A stretch of 64,000 bases of DNA, taken from NCBI RefSeq assembly GCF_013407955.1, contig NZ_JACCBU010000001.1, forward strand, positions 3,348,001 through 3,412,000, in the 5' to 3' direction. The notes beneath the pieces are model-generated. The model ran no database searches, had not been told where the DNA came from, and was given only the letters and a program-made list of their open reading frames with translations. Each line of letters opens with the position of its first letter. Positions within the stretch are counted from its first letter, which is position 1. The DNA comes from Microlunatus parietis (GTDB lineage Bacteria; Actinomycetota; Actinomycetes; Propionibacteriales; Propionibacteriaceae). This document shows positions 27,214 to 36,261 of this stretch, one piece after another. Position numbers and translations under genes: made by a program.

Positions 27214-28110
27214 TCACCGGAGCGCAACCGAAGCCGCCTGGACGATCGCCTCGCTGACCAGGTCCAGCGCCGGCGAGGGCAGCCGCCACCGTTGCCAGAA
27301 CAACGCAACGTCCACGTACGCCTTCGGCTCCGGCTGGACCACCGAGCCGTCCGCGAGCAGCGGCCGGACGTCCGGCTCGGGCAGCAGGCCCCAGCCCATC
27401 GACAGGGTCACCGCCCGGGCGAACTCGGCCGACGACGGTACGAAGTGCTGCGGCGGCCGGAGCCGGCGCCGGGTCCGCCGGCGCAGATAGCGCAACTGCA
27501 GGTCGTCCCTGTGGTCGAACGCCAGCACCGGCGCCCGGGTCAGGTTGTCCACGGTCAGCCCGCCGGGCAGCCAGCGCTCGGCGAAGGACGGACTGGCCAC
27601 CAGCAGGTAGCGCAGCCGGCCCAGCCGGCGGACACTGCAGCCCTGCACCGGCTCGGCGACCGCGGTCACCGCGGCCATCACGGCACCGGCCCGGAGCAGT
27701 TCGACGGAGTGCTGTTCGTCCTCGCGGTGGATGTCGAACCGCAGCCCGTGTTCGTCGGCCAGCCGGGCCAGCGGCGGCAGCGCCCAGGTGGCCAGCGAGT
27801 CGGCGTTGATCACGATCGGGATCTCGGCCGACTGCGCGTGGCCGGGGTCGGCCGGACCGCCAAGCTCGGCCACCGCCTCCTCGGTCAGCAAGGCGGTCTG
27901 CCGGGCCAGCCGGGCCAGCACCTCGCCGGACTCGGTCGGCCGGACCGGCTTGCTGCGCAGCAGCAGCACTCGCCCGGTGCCGACCTCGAGCGCCTTGACC
28001 CGCTGGCTCACCGCCGACGGCGTCACCTGCAGCCGGCGGGCGGCCGCGTCGAACGTGCCCTCCTCCAGGACGGCCAGGAAGGTGGCCAGCTGATCGAACT
28101 GGACCTGCAT
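27214..28110 (-). CDS. LysR-family regulator of ArgP/LysG type
   Basis: 298 residues. An N-terminal winged helix (LATFLAVLEEGTFDAAARRLQVTPSAVSQRVKALE) leads to a two-lobed effector domain. It is divergent from a LysE/ArgO exporter, the classical arrangement of LysG/ArgP with its target. By family knowledge it should bind lysine or arginine and activate the exporter when these amino acids are in excess. Confidence 0.93.
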   Translation of the reverse strand: MQVQFDQLATFLAVLEEGTFDAAARRLQVTPSAVSQRVKALEVGTGRVLLLRSKPVRPTESGEVLARLARQTALLTEEAVAELGGPADPGHAQSAEIPIVINADSLATWALPPLARLADEHGLRFDIHREDEQHSVELLRAGAVMAAVTAVAEPVQGCSVRRLGRLRYLLVASPSFAERWLPGGLTVDNLTRAPVLAFDHRDDLQLRYLRRRTRRRLRPPQHFVPSSAEFARAVTLSMGWGLLPEPDVRPLLADGSVVQPEPKAYVDVALFWQRWRLPSPALDLVSEAIVQAASVALR

Positions 28111-28189
28111 ACCTCGACATTAGCAATGCTGATGATTCGTCAGAATCTTTAGCTGGTACGACAGCCCGCCGGAACCTAGATTCGGCCGG
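28111..28189. promoter_or_regulatory. Divergent control region of the lysG-lysE type pair
   Basis: 79 bp, markedly AT-rich near 28125-28155. It contains CTGA-N7-TCAG (around 28130) and an interrupted TAGCAATGCTGATG dyad of the T-N11-A kind used by LysR regulators. The exporter GTG at 28190 has no obvious ribosome site. Confidence 0.55.
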
Positions 28190-28810
28190 GTGATCCACAC
28201 CGCAGCCACCGGATTCGGCATGGGCCTGTCCCTGATCGTCGCGATCGGGGCGCAGAACTCGTACCTGCTCAGACAGGCGATCAGCCGCGAACGGGCCGGC
28301 GTCGTGGCGGCGATCTGTATCGCCTCCGACGTGCTGTTGATCTTGCTCGGGATCAGCGGCATCGGCGTGATCGTCCGGCAGGCTCCGATGATCATCGAGG
28401 TGCTGCGCTGGTGCGGCGCCGCCTTCCTGATCGGGTACGGGATCCTGGCCGCGCGCCGGGCCCTGGGACCGCAGCAGACGCTCGACGCAGCGACCGGCGG
28501 CTCGACCTCGGCGACCCGCGTGATCATCACCGCGCTGGCCCTGACCTGGCTGAACCCGCACGTCTACCTGGACACCGTGCTGCTGCTCGGCACCGTGGCC
28601 AACACGCACGGGCCGAGCGGCCGCTGGGTGTTCGGCGCCGGGGCGATCGTCGCCAGCGTGCTCTGGTTCCTGACTTTGGCGTTCGCCGGCCGGCTGCTCC
28701 GGCCCGTGTTCGCCCGGCCGCTGACCTGGCGTCTGCTCGACGGCGTGATCGCGGTGATCATGGTCGGGCTGGCCGGTTCCTTGATCGTCTCGGGCCTCGC
28801 CACCGACTGA
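28190..28810 (+). CDS. LysE/ArgO family amino-acid exporter
   Basis: 206 residues, GTG start at 28190, six hydrophobic segments. The family start GFGMGLSLIVAIGAQNSYLLRQ is nearly canonical, and LTWLNPHVYLDTVLLLG marks the conserved Asn-Pro-His of the fifth segment. It exports basic amino acids (lysine, arginine) using the proton gradient. It is controlled by the divergent LysR regulator. Confidence 0.94.
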   Translation: MIHTAATGFGMGLSLIVAIGAQNSYLLRQAISRERAGVVAAICIASDVLLILLGISGIGVIVRQAPMIIEVLRWCGAAFLIGYGILAARRALGPQQTLDAATGGSTSATRVIITALALTWLNPHVYLDTVLLLGTVANTHGPSGRWVFGAGAIVASVLWFLTLAFAGRLLRPVFARPLTWRLLDGVIAVIMVGLAGSLIVSGLATD

Positions 28811-28902
28811 GACACAGCCATGCAAACTGTGAATCAACCGACTTCAGAGTGTTAGCTTTCACATCCTGATTGTTAATCTGGCCTGCGCCGAAGGAGCTCG
28901 GA

Positions 28903-29841
28903 ATGGCATCAGCGACGTGGACTCGACGCAAACTGCTCGGCACCGCCGGAGTCGCCGGCCTGGCCACCGCCGGCTGGGCCAGCAGCCGAACCGCCTCGGC
29001 CGGAACCCGTACGTTCGACCTGTCGGCGCGCGCTCGGGCGCTCTATACGGGCGCAACGCTCGCCTCGGCGACGGTCCAGCAGTCGTTCACCTTCGATCCG
29101 GAGAACGACCGGCTGTTCGTCGCCCAGTTGAAGGCCGGCTCCCCCGGTGTCGCCGGCGACCTGCACGTCAGCGAGGTGGACCGGCGCGGGCGGCTGCTCG
29201 GCGCGATGGTGCTGCTCGGCTACGGGCACGCCGTCTCGTTCGCGGCCCAGGCCTTCCGCGGCGGCACCTACCTGTGGACCGAGGGCGAGGCGAACGCGAA
29301 CGGTTACGGCACCGTCCTCAAGCGCTTCGCCTGGGAGAACGGCGCGACGCTCAGCCGGGACGATCCACGGGCCACCACGTTCCGGCCGGTGCCCGAGGCG
29401 TTGGAGACCACCTGCGCGATCGACCACGACGCCGGCCGGATGGCGGTCCGCTACCACACCAGTGCGGGCAAGCGGATCGCGATCTTCCGGCTGGCCGACG
29501 TCGCCGCCGGCGGTGCGCCCGACCGGATCGCCGACGTCGCGCAACCGCCGGGGCTCGGCGTGTTCCAGGGCTATGCGCTGTACGGCAGCGACATCTACAC
29601 GCTGGACGGCACCGCGTACGGCGACACCAACCCGCCGCCCGGCAACGCCTACCTGTCCCGCATCGATACCCGTACCGGCGAACTGGCCGAGCGGGTGCTC
29701 ACCCACGCGGGCGCGGACCTGGTCTATCGCGAACCGGAGGGGATGGCCGTCGGCGGCTTCGGCTCCGGGGCCCCGCGGCTCTACTTCGGGTTCGCCTCCG
29801 GTGCAGCGGGCGCGCGCCGGTCTAACCTCTTCTACCTCTAG
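28903..29841 (+). CDS. Tat-exported beta-propeller-like protein (TagC/P68 RBP-like)
   Basis: 312 residues from ATG 28903 with GGAG at about 28891. The N-terminus holds a twin-arginine motif TRRKLLGTAG and a hydrophobic, Ala-rich stretch ending around AGTRTF, so Tat export is likely. The mature part shows repeated blades (SFTFDPENDRLFVAQL, GYALYGSDIYTLDG, EGMAVGGFG) like the teichoic-acid TagC/phage tail-propeller group. Its role at the cell surface is unknown. It is a monocistronic gene followed by a hairpin. Confidence 0.75.
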   Translation: MASATWTRRKLLGTAGVAGLATAGWASSRTASAGTRTFDLSARARALYTGATLASATVQQSFTFDPENDRLFVAQLKAGSPGVAGDLHVSEVDRRGRLLGAMVLLGYGHAVSFAAQAFRGGTYLWTEGEANANGYGTVLKRFAWENGATLSRDDPRATTFRPVPEALETTCAIDHDAGRMAVRYHTSAGKRIAIFRLADVAAGGAPDRIADVAQPPGLGVFQGYALYGSDIYTLDGTAYGDTNPPPGNAYLSRIDTRTGELAERVLTHAGADLVYREPEGMAVGGFGSGAPRLYFGFASGAAGARRSNLFYL

Positions 29842-29853
29842 CTGTCGTTATTC

Positions 29854-29909
29854 CTCCACGGTTCAACCGATAAAGCGCTTCAGGGCCGTCCAGCGCTCGA
29901 ACCGTGGAG
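29854..29909 (+). terminator. Inverted repeat after the Tat-exported protein gene
   Basis: CTCCACGGTTC at 29854-29864 pairs exactly with 29899-29909. The 34 nt between them include the palindrome AAGCGCTT. It begins 13 bp after the stop. No U-tract follows. Confidence 0.6.
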
Positions 29910-30057
29910 CTTTCGCGTCAAACGGCCCGAGGCGACGGGGGCGCGACCGTCTGGATCGACCCCGGCGCTCGGTGGAGTCCGCGGCTCCCGGGGTGATCAA
30001 GGGTCGGGTGGTGAACGACCGGTGAGCCGAGGCTCGGCGCGGCGGCAGCCGTGCCTC

Positions 30058-30435
30058 CTAGCGGGTCAGGGAACGGCCGGAGGACTGCCAGGCGTAGACG
30101 CCGCCCGCCAGGTTGACCGTCTCTCGGCCCTGCGCGGCCAGGTAGCTCGCCGCCTGGGCCGACCGGGCGCCGACCGCGCAGACGCAGACCACCCGGTCCG
30201 GCACCTCGTCCTGCCGGGCGATCAACTGGTCCAGCGGCAGGTGCACGGCGCCCTCGATCCGGCCGTCGGCCCATTCGCCATCGGTCCGTACGTCCAGCAG
30301 GGTCCAGCCGTCCCGTACGTGCTGCTCCACCTGGTCCGGTCCGATCTCGATCACATCCACCCGCCCATGATCACCCTTCGTCCGGGCAAACAGGAACTTG
30401 ATCATGGACCGGAGGGCCGCCAGGTGGGCTCTCAT
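30058..30435 (-). CDS. Rhodanese-domain protein
   Basis: 125 residues, a single rhodanese domain. DGWTLLDVRTDGEWADGRIEGAVHLPLDQL is the conserved core, and the active-site loop is CVCAVGARSA with the sulfur-accepting Cys. A hydrophobic stretch precedes the domain weakly. It overlaps the DNA glycosylase gene by 4 bp. The sulfur substrate is unknown. Confidence 0.9.
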   Translation of the reverse strand: MRAHLAALRSMIKFLFARTKGDHGRVDVIEIGPDQVEQHVRDGWTLLDVRTDGEWADGRIEGAVHLPLDQLIARQDEVPDRVVCVCAVGARSAQAASYLAAQGRETVNLAGGVYAWQSSGRSLTR

Positions 30436-31292
30436 TTGAGCAGCTTCGACAGCCGGCGGTCGGCGAGCTTCTTGCCGCCGGTCTGGCAGGTCGGGCAGTA
30501 CTGCAGTGACGAGTCGTGGAAGGACACCTCGGCGATGGTGTCGCCGCAGACCGGACAGGTCTCGCCCTTGCGGCCGTGCACCCGCAAGCCCGCCTTCTTC
30601 TCCCCCTTGAGATCCTTCGCGGCCAGCCCCTCGGCCCGCTCGATCGCGCCCGCGAGCTCCTCCTTGATCGCCGCGAACAGCCGGTCCCGTTCCTTGTCGG
30701 TGAGCGTGTTGGCGCCCTTGAACGGGCTCAGCCTGGCGACGTGCAGGATCTCGTCGGAGTAGGCGTTGCCGATCCCGGCGATGATCTTCTGGTCCCGCAG
30801 CACGCCCTTCAACTGGGCCCGGCCGGCCTGCTGCAGCAGGTCGGCGAAGACGGCGGCGTCGAAGGCGTCCGACAGCGGGTCCGGACCCAGCGTCGCCACG
30901 TGCGGAATGGTCGACGGGTCCGCGGTGACGTAGACGGCGAGCTTGCGCTGGGTGCCGGCCTCGGTCAGTTCGAACCCGGAGCCGTCGTCCAGCCGGAACC
31001 GCAACGCCAGCGGGCCCTTGCGCGGCGGCGGCTTGTCCGAGACCTCGTCCTTCCAGCGCAGCCAGCCCGCCCGGGCCAGGTGGAACACCAGGTGCAGCCC
31101 CTGCGCGGACAGGTCGATGAACTTGCCGTGCCGCTCGACGCCGTCGATCTCGAGCCCGGCCAGGGCGGTCAGCGGCGGGTCGTACGTCTTCAGGGCGCTG
31201 AACGCGACCAGGTCCACCCGGGCGATGGTCCGGCCGATGCAGACCGGCCGCAGGAACCGTACGAGGGACTCGACCTCAGGCATCTCCGGCAT
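30432..31292 (-). CDS. Fpg/Nei-family DNA glycosylase
   Basis: 286 residues. It begins MPEMPEVESL; the first Met places the catalytic Pro2-Glu3 as in MPELPEVE of MutM, so this start is used. The helix-two-turn-helix LKGVLRDQKIIAGIGNAYSDEIL and the C-terminal zinc finger CPVCGDTIAEVSFHDSSLQYC-PTC are present. It removes oxidised bases and nicks the strand. The protein matches the actinobacterial Nei/MutM-like group rather than classical MutM; exact specificity cannot be read. Confidence 0.93.
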   Translation of the reverse strand: MPEMPEVESLVRFLRPVCIGRTIARVDLVAFSALKTYDPPLTALAGLEIDGVERHGKFIDLSAQGLHLVFHLARAGWLRWKDEVSDKPPPRKGPLALRFRLDDGSGFELTEAGTQRKLAVYVTADPSTIPHVATLGPDPLSDAFDAAVFADLLQQAGRAQLKGVLRDQKIIAGIGNAYSDEILHVARLSPFKGANTLTDKERDRLFAAIKEELAGAIERAEGLAAKDLKGEKKAGLRVHGRKGETCPVCGDTIAEVSFHDSSLQYCPTCQTGGKKLADRRLSKLLK

Positions 31293-31333
31293 GACACCAA
31301 TCTATGCGCCGGGACGCCGCCAATTCTCCGATC

Positions 31334-31403
31334 GACCGGTCACTTGTGCGGCGACACGCCGCCAAAACCGCTGCTGTTGTGACCGGTCGGCGGATTGGTC
31401 AGG
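31334..31403. repeat. 70 bp repeat ending on a stop codon, copy 1
   Basis: Starts GACCGGTCAC and includes its complement GTGACCGGTC 36 nt later, then GGCGG and TCAGG. The copy at 50311-50380 has the same length and layout. In both, the last five bases contain the stop of the minus-strand gene to the right. Confidence 0.88.
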
Positions 31404-31926
31404 CCAGTTCGAGGCGGTGTTCGGCCCAGGTCGCCACCCGGTCCAGCCGGTGCGCCGGCAGGCCGCCCATCGGGGACAGCGCCAGCCCGTCGCCGCCGAA
31501 CATCCGGCTCACGATCGGGTCGTCCAGCTCGGCAGCCATGTCGCTCAGCTGGATCCGTACCGGCAGGAACTTGCCGTTGCCGTCGGAGTCCTCGACCACG
31601 ATCCTGGCCACGTCGGTCCACGGGATGACGCGCTGCGACTCACCGGTGCCGAGCAGCACCCCGGCCCGGCCCAGGCCCACCTGGACGGTACGGCCGCGGA
31701 CGCCGAGCCAGCCGATGCCGGCCAACGCGATGACCAGGACGACGGCCATCATCGCGACCGCGCCCGAGATCGCCGGCTGGGTCGGCTGAAGCCAGATCGC
31801 GACGCCGATGCAGGTCACGATCCCGGCGACGGCGGCGGCCGCGAACACGACCAGCAGCACGTCGAAGGGCTCGACCTGGCCGGACCAGAACCGGTTCAAC
31901 CGGACAGTCTTCCGCTCGTCCTGCAC
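31399..31926 (-). CDS. Membrane protein with PH-like cytoplasmic domain
   Basis: 175 residues. Two membrane segments (about 25-50 and 60-80) precede a 90-residue soluble part, GRAGVLLGTGESQRVIPWTDVARIVVEDSDGNGKFLPVRIQL, reminiscent of bacterial PH-like domains. No catalytic motif. The start overlaps the aat gene by 31 bp. Function unknown. Confidence 0.7.
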   Translation of the reverse strand: MQDERKTVRLNRFWSGQVEPFDVLLVVFAAAAVAGIVTCIGVAIWLQPTQPAISGAVAMMAVVLVIALAGIGWLGVRGRTVQVGLGRAGVLLGTGESQRVIPWTDVARIVVEDSDGNGKFLPVRIQLSDMAAELDDPIVSRMFGGDGLALSPMGGLPAHRLDRVATWAEHRLELA

Positions 31927-32645
31927 TGGCCGGATGTTAGTCCGTCACCGGCTCGGCCGGGCGGCGGGTGCCCGGCGGCGAGCACTCCGGTGCGCCAGGC
32001 CGGCGGTTCCGCTCGGAGCGCCGCGGGCAGCCGGGCCAGATAGTCGGCCCGATCGAGCTCGATCACGCCGAGCGTGGCGAGGTGGTCGGTCTGCCATTGC
32101 ACGTCCAGCAGCCGGTCCGCCGGGCCGCCCGCGCGGAGCAACTCGACCAGCCCGACCAGCGCGGCCTTGGAGGCGTCCCGGCCGATCTCGGCGTCGTGGA
32201 ACATCGACTCCCCGGCGAACAGCCCGCCGAGCCCGACCCCATAGAGGCCGCCGGCCAGCCGGTCGTCGGAGGTCCAGGCCTCGACCGAGTGGACCACGCC
32301 GGCCCGGTGCAGTTCGGTGTAGACCGCCCGGATCTCGCCGTTGATCCAGGACCCCTCGCGGCGCGGGTCGGCGCAGCGGTCCAGGACGGCGTCGAAGGCG
32401 GTGTCCACCCGGATCTCGTACCGCTTGAGCGTCTTGCGCAGCGACCGGCTGACCCGCAGCCCGTCCAGCGGCAGCACCCCGCGCCGGACCGGGGAGAACC
32501 AGCCCATGGTGCCGCGGCCGATCGGCATCGGGAACACGCCGGTGCGATAGCCCGCGACGACCAGCCCCAGGTCGAACCCGTGCGAGTACCCGATCAGGTC
32601 CTCGTCCGGCCAGTCCGCCGGCGGGCCGAACGGCGACGGCTGCAT
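31896..32645 (-). CDS. aat: Leucyl/phenylalanyl-tRNA-protein transferase
   Basis: 249 residues from the ATG complementary to 32643-32645. FGPPADWPDEDLIGYSHGFD, YRTGVFPMPIG and the long block EAWTSDDRLAGGLYGVGLGGLFAGESMFH are diagnostic. The enzyme adds Leu or Phe to N-terminal Arg/Lys, marking proteins for ClpS/ClpAP in the N-end-rule pathway. The C-terminus runs about 25 residues past the usual end, into the next gene. Confidence 0.95.
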   Translation of the reverse strand: MQPSPFGPPADWPDEDLIGYSHGFDLGLVVAGYRTGVFPMPIGRGTMGWFSPVRRGVLPLDGLRVSRSLRKTLKRYEIRVDTAFDAVLDRCADPRREGSWINGEIRAVYTELHRAGVVHSVEAWTSDDRLAGGLYGVGLGGLFAGESMFHDAEIGRDASKAALVGLVELLRAGGPADRLLDVQWQTDHLATLGVIELDRADYLARLPAALRAEPPAWRTGVLAAGHPPPGRAGDGLTSGQCRTSGRLSG

Positions 32646-32733
32646 GCCCCCGATTGTGCCGCCCGGGCGCGAGTGACGCGCCGTCACCCCCGGGCACGTA
32701 CGCTGGTGGTGATTTCGTGGCCCGGGAGGTCGG

Positions 32734-33429
32734 ATGCCGTCTGCACAAGAGTTCGGTCGCAACATCGCACGCACGCTCGAACCGATCCGGACCCAGGGTC
32801 CGCAGGCGGCGGGCGGCGTGCTGCGCCGGGTCGTCGAGGCGGCGATCGACGGCATCGGCCGGCTGCCGAGCGCCAAGCATGCCGCCGGCAAGCACCTGAC
32901 CAAGTGCGCTGGGTACGTCGACGACGCGATCGAGTCGGTGATCGAGTCGCACATCATGCTGGGCTCGGCGCAGGGCTTTGTCACCAACATCGGCGGGCTG
33001 GCCACGCTGCCGGTCGCACTGCCCGCGAACCTGACCGGCGTCGCCGTGGTCCAGGTCCGGATGGTGGCCGCGATCGCCCACCTGCGCGGGTACGACCTCG
33101 ACGATCCCCGGGTCCGGACCGCGCTGCTGATGTGTCTGCTCGGCGGTGAGCAGGTGGCCAAGCGGATCGCGGAGGGCACGTTCCCCACGTCGCCGCTGGC
33201 TGTGGCCACCGCCCCGGTCTTCGACCCCGATCTCGATGCCGCGGTCGCCCAGGCCGTCGTGTCCGGCCTGCTCGCCGCCGTCGGCGGCCGCAACCTCGCC
33301 CTGCTCGTGACCAAGCGGATTCCGCTGATCGGCGGCGGGGTCGGCGCCGTGATGGACGGGATGGCGACCCACCAGATCGGCAAGTACGCCAAGACGGAGC
33401 TGGTCCGCCGCCGCGCCATCCGCGCCTGA
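32734..33429 (+). CDS. EcsC-family protein
   Basis: 231 residues. VESHIMLGSAQGFVTNIGGLATLPVALPANLTGVAVVQVRM and LRGYDLDDPRVRTALLMCLLGG are typical of EcsC-like proteins, which carry a hydrophobic core but no defined enzyme activity. It is divergent from aat and precedes the metE riboswitch. Confidence 0.82.
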   Translation: MPSAQEFGRNIARTLEPIRTQGPQAAGGVLRRVVEAAIDGIGRLPSAKHAAGKHLTKCAGYVDDAIESVIESHIMLGSAQGFVTNIGGLATLPVALPANLTGVAVVQVRMVAAIAHLRGYDLDDPRVRTALLMCLLGGEQVAKRIAEGTFPTSPLAVATAPVFDPDLDAAVAQAVVSGLLAAVGGRNLALLVTKRIPLIGGGVGAVMDGMATHQIGKYAKTELVRRRAIRA

Positions 33430-33482
33430 AGCTCCCGGCGGATCCGGCCGGCGAGATAGGCCCCATCCACCCGGGTGCCGCG

Positions 33483-33656
33483 CATAGGGTGATGGGTGCG
33501 GCTGGACAAGGGAACCCGGTGCGAATCCGGGACTGCCCCGCAGCGGTATCAGGGAACGAAAGTCGTCACCAAGCACTGGGCTCCGGCCTGGGAAGCGGCG
33601 GCCGGTAGGCGGGTCCGACCGACCCATGCCCTCGAGTCCGAAGACCTGCCAGCCGT
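33483..33656 (+). promoter_or_regulatory. Cobalamin (B12) riboswitch upstream of metE
   Basis: The leader carries the family's invariant blocks. AAGGGAACCCGGTGCGAATC comes first, then GGGACTGCCCCGCAGCGGTA. A B12-box-like AAGCACTGGGCTCCGG follows, and GTCCGAAGACCTGCC closes the aptamer. It lies 120 bp before metE. Adenosyl- or methylcobalamin binding should switch metE off when B12 is available, as in other actinomycetes. Confidence 0.96.
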
Positions 33657-33775
33657 CCGCCCGGCGCCCGCCTGGCGGAGGTGACGATCTCGGAGGAAGG
33701 TCGTGCCGGAAGTTCTTCCGGTGCTGCCCGCTCTCCGGCTGATCAGCAGGACTCGCGAAGGAGAGTTCTCTCAAG

Positions 33776-36085
33776 ATGACTTCGATTGCCACGACCCACG
33801 GCTATCCGCGACAGGGCCGGCGCCGCGAACTGAAGCGCGCCATCGAACGCTATTGGAAGGGAGGAGTCGACGCGGCCGGGCTGCTGGAGACCGCGGCGAC
33901 GCTGCGCCGGCAGCGGCTGGAGCGGCTCCGCGACGCCGGGCTCGGCGAGGTGCCGGTCGGCGATTTCTCGCTGTACGACCACGTCCTGGACACCGCCTGG
34001 ATGGTCGGTGCGATCCCGCCGCGCCACGCCGAGGCGGTGCCGGACACCACGACCGACGCGGGGCGACTGGACCGCTACTTCGCGATGGCCCGCGGCGACG
34101 ACCGGGTGCAGCCGCTGGAGATGACCAAGTGGTTCGACACGAACTACCACTACCTGGTGCCTGAGCTGTCCGCCGGCACCGAGTTCTCGCTCGACCCGAC
34201 CAAGATCATCGACGAGCTCGCCGAGGCGGCCGAGCTGGGCGTCGCGGCGCGGCCGGTGCTGGTCGGTCCGGTCACGTTCCTGCTGCTCGCCAAGGCGGCC
34301 GACGACCCGGACTTCGCGCCGATCTCCCTGCTGGACAAGCTGATTCCGGTGTACGTCGAGCTGCTCGGCCGGCTGGCCGAGGCCGGCGCGGAGTGGGTGC
34401 AGCTGGACGAGCCGGTGCTGGTCACCGACCTCGAGCCGGCCGACCTGGCCCGGTTCCGGGAGGCCTACGCGACGCTGGCCGCGGTGCCGAACCGGCCCAA
34501 GATCATCGTCGGCAGCTACTTCGACCGGCTCGGGGATGCGGCCCCTGTGCTCGCCTCGACGCCGGTCGAGGGTCTCGCCGTCGATCTCGTCGGTCCGGGC
34601 GCGGCCAGCCTCGATGATCTTGCCGGTCAGCCGGGCCTCGCCGGCAAGCGGCTGATCGCCGGCGTGGTCGACGGACGCAACGTCTGGCGCACCGACCTGG
34701 CCGCGGCGCTGGGCAAGCTCGGCACCCTGCTCGGCCTGGTGGACCGGCTGGACGTGTCGTCCTCGTCGTCGCTGCTGCACGTGCCGATCGACGTCACCGA
34801 CGAGCCGGACTTGGACCCGACCGTGGCCGGCTGGCTGGCGTTCGCCGACCAGAAGCTGGAGGAGCTGGCGATCCTGGCCCGGGCGCTGAACGAGGGCCGG
34901 GACGCGGTCGCGGGCGAGCTGACCGTGAACGCAACCCGGCTGGCCTCCCGCGCGACGTCGCCGATCGTCCGTGATCAAGCGGTACGGGAGCGGCTGGCCA
35001 CCGTCGCCGATGATCAACTCCGGCGCCGCTCGGCGTACCCGGTGCGGGCGCAGGCGCAGCATGATCAACTCAAGCTGCCGGCGTTCCCGACCACGACGAT
35101 CGGCTCGTTCCCGCAGACCACGACACTGCGCCAGGCGCGGGCCGACCTGCGGGCGAGGAAGATCGACAACGCCGCGTACGACCGGGCGATGCGGGACGAG
35201 ATCGCCGAAGTGATCAAGCTGCAGACCGAGCTCGGCGTCGACGTGCTGGTGCACGGCGAGCCGGAACGCAACGACATGGTGCAGTACTTCGCCGATCAGC
35301 TGGTCGGCTTCCTCAGCACCCGCAACGGCTGGGTCCAGTCGTACGGCACCCGGTGCGTGCGGCCGCCGATCATCGTCGGCGACGTGTCCCGGCCGCGGCC
35401 GATGACGGTGGACTGGGCCTCGTACGCGCAGAGCCTGACCGACCGTCCGGTCAAGGGGATGCTGACCGGGCCCGTGACCATGCTCGCCTGGTCGTTCGTC
35501 CGGGATGATCAACCGCTCGGCGACACCGCCCGCCAGGTCGCCCTGGCGCTGCGGGACGAGGTGACCGACCTGGAGAATGCCGGGATCCGGGTGATCCAGG
35601 TGGACGAGCCGGCATTGCGGGAGACCCTGCCGCTGCGCCGGGCCGACCGGCCGGCCTACCTCGACTGGGCCGTCGCGGCTTTCCAGCTGACCACCGCCGG
35701 CGTGGCCGACGCGACCCAGATCCACACCCACATGTGTTACGCCGAGTTCGGCGACATCGTGGACGCGATCGTCGCGATGGACGCCGACGTGATCAGCCTG
35801 GAGGCGGCCCGGTCCCGGATGGAGGTGGTCGGCGAACTGTCCGACGCCGGCTATCCGCGCGAGGTCGGCCCGGGCGTCTGGGACATCCACTCGCCGCGCG
35901 TCCCGCCGGTCGAGGAGATGATCGAGGCGCTGCGGCTGGCCGGGCAGACGCTGCCCGCCGAACGGCTCTGGGCCAACCCGGACTGCGGCCTGAAGACCCG
36001 CGGCTACGCCGAGGTGGAGCAGTCGCTGCGGCACCTGGTCGCGGCCGCGAAGCAGGTCCGTACCGAACTCAGCCCGGCCGGCTGA
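33776..36085 (+). CDS. metE: Cobalamin-independent methionine synthase
   Basis: 769 residues. Two beta-barrel halves are present. The N-terminal half starts [21 protein letters not shown]; the C-terminal half carries [29 protein letters not shown], the zinc ligands [10 protein letters not shown] (His and Cys) and [11 protein letters not shown] (Cys). It transfers a methyl group from 5-methyltetrahydrofolate polyglutamate to homocysteine. Synthesis is B12-repressed by the upstream riboswitch, which implies a B12-dependent MetH elsewhere. The stretch 34972-35067 contains three TGATCA hexamers. Confidence 0.98.
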   Translation: MTSIATTHGYPRQGRRRELKRAIERYWKGGVDAAGLLETAATLRRQRLERLRDAGLGEVPVGDFSLYDHVLDTAWMVGAIPPRHAEAVPDTTTDAGRLDRYFAMARGDDRVQPLEMTKWFDTNYHYLVPELSAGTEFSLDPTKIIDELAEAAELGVAARPVLVGPVTFLLLAKAADDPDFAPISLLDKLIPVYVELLGRLAEAGAEWVQLDEPVLVTDLEPADLARFREAYATLAAVPNRPKIIVGSYFDRLGDAAPVLASTPVEGLAVDLVGPGAASLDDLAGQPGLAGKRLIAGVVDGRNVWRTDLAAALGKLGTLLGLVDRLDVSSSSSLLHVPIDVTDEPDLDPTVAGWLAFADQKLEELAILARALNEGRDAVAGELTVNATRLASRATSPIVRDQAVRERLATVADDQLRRRSAYPVRAQAQHDQLKLPAFPTTTIGSFPQTTTLRQARADLRARKIDNAAYDRAMRDEIAEVIKLQTELGVDVLVHGEPERNDMVQYFADQLVGFLSTRNGWVQSYGTRCVRPPIIVGDVSRPRPMTVDWASYAQSLTDRPVKGMLTGPVTMLAWSFVRDDQPLGDTARQVALALRDEVTDLENAGIRVIQVDEPALRETLPLRRADRPAYLDWAVAAFQLTTAGVADATQIHTHMCYAEFGDIVDAIVAMDADVISLEAARSRMEVVGELSDAGYPREVGPGVWDIHSPRVPPVEEMIEALRLAGQTLPAERLWANPDCGLKTRGYAEVEQSLRHLVAAAKQVRTELSPAG

Positions 36086-36092
36086 TCGACTC

Positions 36093-36147
36093 CCTGAGCC
36101 TGTCGAAGGGCGAGGTCCGATCGGCCGGACCCCTCGACGGGCTCAGG
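36093..36147 (+). terminator. Hairpin after metE
   Basis: CCTGAGCCTGTCGAAGGG at 36093-36110 pairs almost fully with 36130-36147. It starts 8 bp after the metE stop, consistent with a terminator. TGAGCCTGTCGAAGG-type repeats are also common in other bacterial genomes. Confidence 0.7.
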
Positions 36148-36202
36148 ACACGCCGCGCTCGATGACCCCGATTGCGCCCGCTGCGGCGGGATCCTGCGCA
36201 TA

Positions 36203-36217
36203 ATCGACACTGTCGAT
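36203..36217. promoter_or_regulatory. Palindrome upstream of the kinase-like gene
   Basis: ATCGACA-C-TGTCGAT is a perfect 15 bp palindrome 45 bp before ATG 36262. It may be an operator. No regulator gene is adjacent. Confidence 0.45.
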
Positions 36218-36261
36218 CGGGGGATTGATATGCGCCACGTGATCATCGCGGAACGACGGTC

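Noticed and set aside
36093..36147. metE hairpin as another member of the LIR family
   Set aside because: Much shorter, no shared core; it resembles the widespread TGAGCCTGTCGAAGG hairpin instead.
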